Assembly: GCF_000805675.1 (NCBI RefSeq)
Contig: NZ_JSEF01000004.1
Location: forward strand, 62,001-126,000
Length of the DNA stretch: 64,000 bases
Source: Corynebacterium minutissimum
GTDB taxonomy: Bacteria; Actinomycetota; Actinomycetes; Mycobacteriales; Mycobacteriaceae
Reading direction: 5' to 3'
The position numbers were made by a program, and so were the translations under genes. Numbering within the stretch: position 1 is the stretch's first letter; each line of letters opens with the position of its first letter. The notes beneath the pieces are model-generated. The model saw only the letters and a list, made by a program, of their open reading frames with translations, searched no databases and was not told the origin of the DNA. Below are positions 57,972 through 64,000 of the stretch, piece after piece.

Positions 57972-58418
57972 TTAAACGGTACCCATGTGGCGTTGCAGCA
58001 CACGGCCGATGGTTGGAACGTTCGGCTCCAAAATGGAAGAAGCCTTACCGCGTAGTGACTTGTAGGTACGAGCAATACCTGGTGCTTTGATGTCCTCAGC
58101 GGACTTATCTGCAGTAGCCATAATGGCATCAGTAATTTCAGCACTGCGTCCGTCAAGGTACGTGCCGAAGTCTGTTTGCTCAGAACCTTCGAATTCCTTC
58201 CAGTAGGAATCGAGGCTGTTCAAAAGTTCTGGGAGCATCTGATTGACTCCCTTGGATACAACTTTGGAATCTGCCTTCTTGGCGGCTGCTAATGCACCTT
58301 TGAAGGCCATTCCAGAAATTCCGGACAGAGAAGAAACGGCTTCATCGGCGGCCGTGGACAAGTCCGCCACCACGGCATTGCGGGTAGGGGACTGAAGAAG
58401 CTGGGTGAGGTTTGCCAT
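57972..58418 (-). CDS. Conserved hypothetical protein (DUF6918-like)
   Basis: 148 residues from the ATG at 58418; the frame is open farther upstream but would overlap the next gene. It begins MANLTQLLQSPTRNAVVADL and ends PNVPTIGRVLQRHMGTV, is mostly helical and has no signal peptide. The gene is followed by the bidirectional terminator. I recall the family as conserved in corynebacteria without known function. It lies 10 bp downstream of the secreted-protein gene and is probably co-transcribed with it. Confidence 0.75.
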   Translation of the reverse strand: MANLTQLLQSPTRNAVVADLSTAADEAVSSLSGISGMAFKGALAAAKKADSKVVSKGVNQMLPELLNSLDSYWKEFEGSEQTDFGTYLDGRSAEITDAIMATADKSAEDIKAPGIARTYKSLRGKASSILEPNVPTIGRVLQRHMGTV

Positions 58419-58428
58419 ATAGGTGAGC

Positions 58429-58866
58429 TTACTGTGCTGGGACGCTAGAGCCTGCCTTGAGCGCGGCGAGCTGGTCAGCAATCTCCGGGAAACCATTAGT
58501 GCGGGCAAGACGCTCGAGGTCAAAGTCGAGGCCACCCTGGTTCAGACGGCTGTCCTCAGAAGAACCGGAAGAGCCAGCAAGACCGACCTGTGCGGCAAAC
58601 TCATCAACCTGAGCGCGCAGGGCTGGGACGTTGTCGACGACTAGCTTGAGCAGGGCCAAAGCACCGGCAATGGAGCCGCCGATGATAAAAGTCATGTCCA
58701 GGGGAGTGGAGCCCGTGAGTGAGGAGCCAGCCTCGCCCTGCTGGAAGTCAGGATTGACTTTGTTCTTCCAGTCGTCATTAGTGGTCTCAGCGCTCGCTGT
58801 TGGGGCAACAGCAGTAGCAAGGGTAGTGGCCACGACTCCGGCAGCGAGAAGCTTCTTCATGGACAT
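58429..58866 (-). CDS. Exported protein of unknown function
   Basis: 145 residues. The signal peptide MKKLLAAGVVATTLATAVAPTASA ends before ET near residue 27 (AxA site). GAAAGGAA precedes the ATG at 58866. The mature part has one hydrophobic stretch (FIIGGSIAGALALLKLVV) that may be a membrane helix, then a Gly/Ser-rich linker and a helical end. No family recognised. It stands upstream of the DUF6918-like gene in the same direction. Confidence 0.75.
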   Translation of the reverse strand: MSMKKLLAAGVVATTLATAVAPTASAETTNDDWKNKVNPDFQQGEAGSSLTGSTPLDMTFIIGGSIAGALALLKLVVDNVPALRAQVDEFAAQVGLAGSSGSSEDSRLNQGGLDFDLERLARTNGFPEIADQLAALKAGSSVPAQ

Positions 58867-58957
58867 AGGGAATTCCTTTCTAGAGGGAGAGCGGGACGGT
58901 TTCGAACGTCCCACTACTTAAACGCGCGATGGTTTAAGCATCTTTATCATGTTTAAC

Positions 58958-59218
58958 TTACATAACTTCTGTCACAGAAAGATAGACCTGCGCGCAAAAG
59001 TGCGCGAATTCTTCATTCTTTGCGTTCAGTGCTGGGACCGCGCGCAACACGTTTTCGAGGGCGGCTGCAGATTCCTGACGTGTTCCGTGGACGGGAATGC
59101 CCTCTACTGACGCAGTACTTGCACCTGCCGCAGCGGCTAGTGCCGCAAAGGACACAATTCGTACGCGATATATGCGGCAGAACTCGCGAGCTATGAGAAC
59201 CAAATGCTCAACACTCAT
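58958..59218 (-). CDS. Degenerate Doc-like toxin
   Basis: 86 residues. The N-terminal pattern (EHLVLIAREFCRIYRVRIVSFAALAAAAG) and the segment ESAAALENVLRAVPALNAKN resemble death-on-curing (Fic-fold) proteins. Where Doc has the HPFxDGNKR catalytic motif this protein reads VPALNAKNEEF, so the His, Asp and Arg are lost. Transferase activity is therefore unlikely. Its ATG overlaps the stop of the upstream antitoxin-like gene by 4 bp, the usual order in Phd/Doc-type modules. The homology call is mine from pattern alone. Confidence 0.55.
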   Translation of the reverse strand: MSVEHLVLIAREFCRIYRVRIVSFAALAAAAGASTASVEGIPVHGTRQESAAALENVLRAVPALNAKNEEFAHFCAQVYLSVTEVM

Positions 59219-59433
59219 GAAAGACCACGAGTCCGGCGAATCTCTGCTTCAAGCTCAGAACGCCCAGGCAAAAGCCGACGGGCGGTGTCTTGGACGGCAG
59301 CATCAGAAAGCGTTCGGGAAGCCGCGGCCACAACAGCGCGGACCACAGCCTCGTGTTTCGATGTTCCCTGCGCTGAGGCCAACAGTGTAAGCGCGTGATC
59401 CTGCTCTGGGGTGAGCCTGAGTGTCATTGCCAT
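59215..59433 (-). CDS. Ribbon-helix-helix (CopG-like) antitoxin
   Basis: 72 residues. AMTLRLTPEQDHALTLLASA then GTSKHEAVVRAVVAAA has the beta-strand plus two helices of the RHH fold. The C-terminal part (LLPGRSELEAEIRRTRGLS) would be the toxin-binding tail. It is the first gene of a two-gene operon with the Doc-like gene. The start is the ATG at 59433; upstream lie two 10-bp direct repeats that could be its operator. Confidence 0.75.
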   Translation of the reverse strand: MAMTLRLTPEQDHALTLLASAQGTSKHEAVVRAVVAAASRTLSDAAVQDTARRLLPGRSELEAEIRRTRGLS

Positions 59434-59451
59434 GTCCCACATCCTAGCAGT

Positions 59452-59472
59452 GTGATACCACAGTGATACCAC
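59452..59472. promoter_or_regulatory. Two GTGATACCAC direct repeats, 11 bp apart
   Basis: GTGATACCAC occurs at 59452-59461 and 59463-59472, with a partial inverted CGTGG at 59476-59480. The site lies 19-40 bp upstream of the antitoxin ATG and about 52 bp before gyrA. RHH repressors commonly bind such short tandem repeats. Confidence 0.65.
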
Positions 59473-59523
59473 TCTCGTGGCAGAAAGGACTTCACAGCGC
59501 CTCAGACGGTACGATAAGGCGTT

Positions 59524-62112
59524 ATGAGTGATAACAACGGCGATCTTTTTGATCGTATTCATCCAATTGACATCAATGAGGAGATGGAGTCGAGCTACAT
59601 CGACTACGCCATGTCCGTCATTGTCGGCCGTGCTCTCCCTGAGGTCCGCGATGGCCTGAAGCCAGTGCACCGCCGCATTCTGTACGCGATGTTTGATTCC
59701 GGCTACCGCCCGGATCGCGGTTATGTGAAGTCTGCTCGTCCAGTCTCGGACACGATGGGTCAGTTCCACCCCCACGGTGACTCCGCCATTTACGACACCC
59801 TCGTGCGCTTGGCTCAGCCGTGGAACATGCGCTACCCGCTGGTAGACGGCCAAGGTAACTTCGGCTCCCGCGGTAATGACGGCCCAGCAGCTATGCGTTA
59901 CACCGAGTGCCGCATGACTCCGCTGGCTATGGAGATGGTTCGTGATATCCGCGAGAACACCGTGGACTTCGCTCCCAACTACGATGGCAAGACCGAAGAG
60001 CCGGTCATTTTGCCGTCCCGCGTTCCGAACCTTTTGATGAATGGTTCCGGCGGTATTGCCGTTGGTATGGCCACCAATATCCCGCCCCACAACCTAAACG
60101 AACTGGCGGATGCCATCTTTTGGCTACTGGATAATCCGAATGCCAGTGATGAAGAGGCTCTTGAGGCGTGCATGAAGTATGTCAAGGGCCCGGATTTCCC
60201 CACCGCTGGTCTAATTGTTGGTGACCAAGGAATCAAGGACGCCTACACCACCGGCCGCGGCTCCATCCGCATGCGCGGTGTGACCTCCATTGAGGAGGTG
60301 GGCAACCGTCAGACCATCGTTATCACCGAGCTGCCCTACCAGGTCAACCCGGATAACATGATCTCCAACATTGCGGAGTCCGTGGTCAACGGCAAGATTG
60401 CGGGCATTGCCAAGATTGAGGATGAATCCTCTGACCGTGTTGGTATGCGCATTGTGGTCACGCTCAAGCGAGACGCTGTCGCCCGCGTGGTGCTCAATAA
60501 CCTGTATAAGCACTCCCAGCTGCAGACCTCCTTTGGCGCGAACATGCTCTCCATCGTCGATGGCGTGCCGCGCACGCTGCGTCTGGACCAGATGCTGAGC
60601 TACTACGTGGCTCACCAGATTGAGGTCATCGTTCGCCGTACTCAGTACCGCCTCGATGAGGCCGAAAAGCGCGCCCACATCCTGCGCGGTCTCGTCAAGG
60701 CACTCGACATGCTCGATGAGGTCATCGCGCTCATTCGCCGTTCCCCCACGGTGGAGGAGGCACGCGAGGGCTTGATGCAGCTTCTCGACGTCGACGAGAT
60801 CCAAGCCGATGCTATCCTGGCCATGCGTCTGCGCCGCCTGGCTGCCTTGGAGCGCCAGAAGATTGTTGATGAGTTGGCGGAGATCGAGGAGATCATCGCA
60901 GACCTCAAGGACATCCTCGCCCGTGAGGAGCGCCAGCGTCAGATTGTCCACGATGAGCTTGAAGAAATCGTGGAGAAGTATGGCGATGAGCGCCGCACCG
61001 AGATCGTCGCCGCTTCTGGTGACGTTACTGATGAGGACCTCATCGCGCGTGAAAACGTTGTCGTGACGATTACCGCCACCGGCTACGCCAAGCGCACCAA
61101 GGTAGATGCCTACAAGGCACAGAAGCGCGGTGGTAAGGGCGTTCGTGGAGCAGAGCTCAAGCAGGATGACATTGTCAAGAACTTCTTCGTCTGCTCCACG
61201 CACGACTGGATCCTGTTCTTCACCAACTTTGGCCGTGTCTACCGCCTCAAGGCCTACGAACTCCCGGAGGCAGGCCGTACCGCCCGCGGCCAGCACGTGG
61301 CCAACTTGCTGGAGTTCCAGCCTGAGGAGAAGATCGCCCAGGTCATCCAGATTCAGTCCTACGAGGATGCTCCTTACTTGGTCCTAGCCACCGAGCAGGG
61401 CCGCGTGAAGAAGTCTCGCCTTACCGATTATGAGTCCGCACGTTCCGCTGGACTTATCGCCATCAACCTTAACGAGGGTGACGCGCTGATCGGCGCACAG
61501 CTGGTTAATGAAGGCGACGATATCCTGCTCACCTCTGAGCAAGGCCAGGCAATCCGCTTCACCGCGGATGATGACCAGCTGCGTCCGATGGGTCGCGCTA
61601 CCGCCGGTGTGAAGGGCATGCGATTCCGCGGCGATGATCAGCTGCTGTCTATGTCCGTGGTCAATGACGGCCAGTTCTTGCTCGTGGCAACCTCTGGTGG
61701 CTACGGAAAGCGCACGGCGATTGAGGAATACACGCCGCAGGGTCGTGGCGGCCTGGGTGTCATGACCTTCAAGTACACCCCGAAGCGTGGCAAGCTCATT
61801 TCTGCCATTGCTGTGGACGAGGATGACGAAATCTTCGCCATCACCTCTGCTGGCGGTGTAGTCCGCACCGAGGTCAACCAAATCCGCCCAAGTTCCCGTG
61901 CCACGATGGGTGTTCGTCTGGTTAACCTGGCTGACGATGTTGAACTGCTTGCCATCGACCGCAACGTTGAGGATGACGGCGAGGAAGATGCCCAGGCAGT
62001 AGCCAAGGGTGAGAAGTCTGTCGAAGACGTCAAGCCCGAGCACCTCAAGTTGGGCGAAGACTCCAAGGAAAACAAGGACAAGGCCGCTGACGATAAGACT
62101 GATGAGGAGTAA
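59524..62112 (+). CDS. gyrA: DNA gyrase subunit A
   Basis: 862 residues. The active-site tyrosine is in AAMRYTECR (about residue 125). The quinolone-resistance region [19 protein letters not shown] has S87 and D91, the wild-type residues. The C-terminal beta-pinwheel carries the GyrA box QRGGKGVRG (here [10 protein letters not shown]). A Lys/Glu/Asp-rich tail ends the protein. DUF3566 starts 3 bp after its stop. Confidence 0.97.
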   Translation: MSDNNGDLFDRIHPIDINEEMESSYIDYAMSVIVGRALPEVRDGLKPVHRRILYAMFDSGYRPDRGYVKSARPVSDTMGQFHPHGDSAIYDTLVRLAQPWNMRYPLVDGQGNFGSRGNDGPAAMRYTECRMTPLAMEMVRDIRENTVDFAPNYDGKTEEPVILPSRVPNLLMNGSGGIAVGMATNIPPHNLNELADAIFWLLDNPNASDEEALEACMKYVKGPDFPTAGLIVGDQGIKDAYTTGRGSIRMRGVTSIEEVGNRQTIVITELPYQVNPDNMISNIAESVVNGKIAGIAKIEDESSDRVGMRIVVTLKRDAVARVVLNNLYKHSQLQTSFGANMLSIVDGVPRTLRLDQMLSYYVAHQIEVIVRRTQYRLDEAEKRAHILRGLVKALDMLDEVIALIRRSPTVEEAREGLMQLLDVDEIQADAILAMRLRRLAALERQKIVDELAEIEEIIADLKDILAREERQRQIVHDELEEIVEKYGDERRTEIVAASGDVTDEDLIARENVVVTITATGYAKRTKVDAYKAQKRGGKGVRGAELKQDDIVKNFFVCSTHDWILFFTNFGRVYRLKAYELPEAGRTARGQHVANLLEFQPEEKIAQVIQIQSYEDAPYLVLATEQGRVKKSRLTDYESARSAGLIAINLNEGDALIGAQLVNEGDDILLTSEQGQAIRFTADDDQLRPMGRATAGVKGMRFRGDDQLLSMSVVNDGQFLLVATSGGYGKRTAIEEYTPQGRGGLGVMTFKYTPKRGKLISAIAVDEDDEIFAITSAGGVVRTEVNQIRPSSRATMGVRLVNLADDVELLAIDRNVEDDGEEDAQAVAKGEKSVEDVKPEHLKLGEDSKENKDKAADDKTDEE

Positions 62113-62115
62113 GTC

Positions 62116-62463
62116 ATGATCGGACGAGAGCTGCACCTAGCGCGGATTTCACCGATGTCGGCTTTCCGCGTGGGGCTCGCCATGTCCCTCGTTGGCTTGG
62201 TCGCCTGGATTATCGCAGTGTGTCTGCTGTACCTCGGCCTCGACCAAGCAGGAATCTGGGATTCTCTCAACAGCCTTGTGGGCGGTGTTGGTGGAGGCTT
62301 TGAAGTCAGCTTCGGCCTTGTAGTCTCTGCGGCTGCTCTTTTCGGTGCCATTATTGCTGTACTCATGACGCTGCTGGCGCCGATCATGGCTGTTATATAT
62401 AACGCCATTGTTGACGTCTTTGGCGGCTTCAAGGTGCGACTACAAGACGAGCCGCACCGTTAG
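62116..62463 (+). CDS. DUF3566 family membrane protein
   Basis: 115 residues with two membrane helices (about 21-43 and 67-100). It begins with a short cytoplasmic part containing HLARISPMSAFRVGL and ends YNAIVDVFGGFKVRLQDE, the DUF3566 signature. Mycobacterial members (Rv0007) have a long N-terminal extension that is absent here. It is conserved behind gyrA in actinobacteria; function unknown. Confidence 0.9.
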   Translation: MIGRELHLARISPMSAFRVGLAMSLVGLVAWIIAVCLLYLGLDQAGIWDSLNSLVGGVGGGFEVSFGLVVSAAALFGAIIAVLMTLLAPIMAVIYNAIVDVFGGFKVRLQDEPHR

Positions 62464-62573
62464 CCAAAAGAATGGCGGTAATAGTGCTCTAAGACTACCT
62501 AGGAAATGTCGATTGACCTGGCGATTTGTAATAGATCGCCAGTCCTATGTAGAGTTACTACTCGTTCCGGTAA

Positions 62574-62650
62574 GGGCCTATAGCTCAGTCGGTTAGAGCG
62601 CATCGCTGATAACGATGAGGTCGCTGGTTCGATTCCAGCTAGGCCCACCA
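62574..62650 (+). tRNA. tRNA-Ile (GAT)
   Basis: The acceptor GGGCCTA pairs with TAGGCCC. The D arm is TAGCTCAGTCGGTTAGAGC, the anticodon loop CTGATAA has GAT at 62608-62610, and the T arm contains GGTTCGATTCC. The 3' CCA is encoded. Confidence 0.97.
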
Positions 62651-62659
62651 CGGAACAAT

Positions 62660-62732
62660 GGGGCATTAGCTCAATTGGTAGAGCATCTGCTTTGCAAGCA
62701 GAAGGTCAGGAGTTCGATTCTCCTATGCTCCA
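62660..62732 (+). tRNA. tRNA-Ala (TGC)
   Basis: The acceptor GGGGCAT pairs with ATGCTCC (one G-T). The anticodon loop TTTGCAA has TGC at 62693-62695, and the T arm has AGTTCGATTCT. CCA is not encoded and must be added by the cca product. The pair with tRNA-Ile sits 9 bp upstream. Confidence 0.97.
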
Positions 62733-62740
62733 CAGCATAA

Positions 62741-62784
62741 AAGTAAAGACGCCCAGCGATGGACGCTGGGCGTCTTTACTTTTT
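62741..62784 (+). terminator. Terminator of the tRNA unit
   Basis: An 18-bp perfect stem (AAGTAAAGACGCCCAGCG and its complement), loop ATGGA, followed by TTTT ends the tRNA transcript. Confidence 0.93.
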
Positions 62785-63246
62785 CAACTCCAGGGCTGGA
62801 CCCTGAATGTGGACCCGAGAGTTAACCGACGTGCCCGGTTGATCCGGCGCCGAGTGGAATCGATTTAGGTTGCCAGACTTGGCGCCTCGTTTCGGTGCCT
62901 ATCGAATGACATAAATGTAATTATTACCCGTATAGGGGTAAAATCATTCACAGCATTCACAGAGGTTCGAAATAGTTACACTAGCCCCTCGCGTATAAAA
63001 CACTGTCATCTACCTGCTGATTAGTCGGTGACGGTCAACAACGGGTTGGAAAAACTTTGGAAACTTGTTGCGTTTGACTGGAAAGAGCGACAAAACTCCG
63101 ATAATCTTGCCTTCAGCGACAAAAGCTGCACTACTCGTTGAGAATGTGAAGATCATTCATAAAGAACGATTGCTAGCGTCGCCCTACACGACGGTTATCG
63201 TAAGATAATTTTCACAGTCCGACCTCAACTCTCATAGGGGAATTAC
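62785..63246. other. Long AT-rich leader region of the secreted-protein gene
   Basis: No gene is seen in about 460 bp. AGCGACAAAA occurs twice (63086 and 63115), and TTACCC/GGGTAA arms lie near 62927-62942. TAAGATAAT near 63202 could contain a -10 element 40 bp before the ATG. A long untranslated leader or distal regulatory sites are possible. Confidence 0.5.
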
Positions 63247-64000
63247 ATGTTCAAGAACCGTGTTCGCACCGCCGCTCTCGCAGGTGCTATCGCAGTAGCC
63301 ACCGGTGTTTCCGGTGTTGCAGTCCCGGCTTTCGCTGAGGACACCACCACCACCAACATCCAGGGCGGCGGCTTCAACGAGCCGGACGCATCCCTGGCCA
63401 AGGATGTAGAAGCTAAGAACGTCACCGAGGCTGAGCTCCGCGACCGCGTAGCTGCAACCGACCACTACATCGTCAACAACAACCAGTTCCGCGAGCTCTA
63501 CGAAGCTGCCGCTGCTGCTAACACCGACGGTCTCGACCGTTCCGAGCAGGCAGACCACAAGGCATACCAGGCTGCAGCCAACGAGGCTACCAAGCAGCTC
63601 GCACAGGCTGAGAAGAACGTTCAGGACGCTCGCGCTTCCGTAGCTTACGCACTGGAGAACGACAAGGGCGCTGACAAGGCTTGGGCTAACTACGAAGAGA
63701 AGGCCTTCGACTACAACAACACCGTTACCAACATCGCTGGTGGCAAGCGCTACCCCAAGGATGGCAACGATGCGGGCAAGCTCGGCCTGCTGGAGAGCGA
63801 CCTGAACAAGGCTAACGCATTCGTTTCCAACAAGGTCAACGACGAGGACAAGTCCAACCTTCCGCCGCTTGAGGCTCCGAAGCTGAACCCGGTCGACCCG
63901 GAGGACTTCAAGTCCGTGCAGGATACCCCGGAAGAGAACATCAAGATCTTCAAGAAGACCATCGAGACCTACAAGGAGCGCCTCGACTACGCTGGTTGGC
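63247..64000 (+). CDS. Secreted coiled-coil-rich protein, 3' end beyond window
   Basis: 251 codons are open to the window edge. The signal peptide MFKNRVRTAALAGAIAVATG through AVPAFA ends before ED near residue 30. The mature part is Ala/Glu/Asn/Lys-rich with heptad-like stretches (YQAAANEATKQLAQAEKNV, ARASVAYALENDKG), suggesting long helices, followed by a Pro-rich linker (LPPLEAPKLNPVDPED). It may be a cell-surface or cell-wall protein; whether a sorting signal or membrane anchor follows cannot be seen. A weak AGGGGA box precedes the ATG. Codon use (frequent GAC, AAG, GCT) suggests high expression. Confidence 0.85.
   Translation, partial: MFKNRVRTAALAGAIAVATGVSGVAVPAFAEDTTTTNIQGGGFNEPDASLAKDVEAKNVTEAELRDRVAATDHYIVNNNQFRELYEAAAAANTDGLDRSEQADHKAYQAAANEATKQLAQAEKNVQDARASVAYALENDKGADKAWANYEEKAFDYNNTVTNIAGGKRYPKDGNDAGKLGLLESDLNKANAFVSNKVNDEDKSNLPPLEAPKLNPVDPEDFKSVQDTPEENIKIFKKTIETYKERLDYAGW

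Noticed and set aside
62785..63246. A riboswitch (for example ydaO type) before the secreted-protein gene
   Set aside because: The length is suitable but I could not find the conserved core of any known class.

Overview
The window is a stretch of a Corynebacterium chromosome spanning the replication origin. The evidence is the actinobacterial origin order (yidC-yidD-rnpA-rpmH / dnaA-dnaN-recF-DUF721-gyrB-gyrA-DUF3566-tRNA-Ile-tRNA-Ala), the conserved cca / NUDIX-DUF6049-murJ and sigM-trxB-trxA-cwlM / parB-parA-rsmG blocks, a trpEGD(CF)BA operon with a Trp-rich leader, and high GC with GTG/TTG starts. I do not assign a species.

Layout: (1) 1-7.9 kb, an aromatic catabolic island. A minus-strand hpa operon for homoprotocatechuate meta-cleavage (FAH-RraA fusion, GntR regulator, hpaE, hpaD running off the edge) is divergent from an MHS-type transporter and a MobA-like flavin hydroxylase. 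(2) 7.9-26 kb, a solitary DUF4143 ATPase, a putative tryptophan ABC importer divergent from the attenuated trp operon, an HNH/DUF222 nuclease, a DAACS symporter, small membrane or exported proteins, an SBF-like transporter and AzlCD. Six near-perfect parS sites lie between 7.9 and 23.8 kb. (3) 26-34 kb, yqgE, cca, NUDIX, DUF6049 and a MurJ-pseudokinase fusion. (4) 34-37.5 kb, yceI, then an AlbA/HATPase-type regulator gene interrupted by a 622-bp deleted IS3-family copy and preceded by a helically phased repeat array. (5) 37.5-43.4 kb, pepN, sigM, trxB, trxA, cwlM. (6) 43.4-44.8 kb, a decayed accessory islet (Abi-like remnant, frameshifted DUF3800-like gene) inside otherwise conserved synteny. 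(7) 44.8-49.8 kb, acetyltransferase-like gene, parB, parA, rsmG, yidC, yidD, rnpA, rpmH. (8) 49.8-52.7 kb, oriC with DnaA-box clusters on both sides of dnaA. (9) 52.7-64 kb, dnaN, recF, dciA-like, gyrB, a small minus-strand island that includes a degenerate Doc-like toxin with an RHH antitoxin, gyrA, DUF3566, two tRNAs and the start of a secreted coiled-coil-rich protein.

Most of the window is core chromosome biology: initiation, segregation, supercoiling, envelope biogenesis, redox and Trp synthesis. The most unusual signals are short phased direct-repeat arrays in front of three small stand-alone regulators or ATPases (22-bp period at 9.27 kb, 11-bp period at 35.0 kb, 11-bp period at 59.45 kb), the cleanly reversible IS insertion, and the FAH-RraA fusion enzyme.
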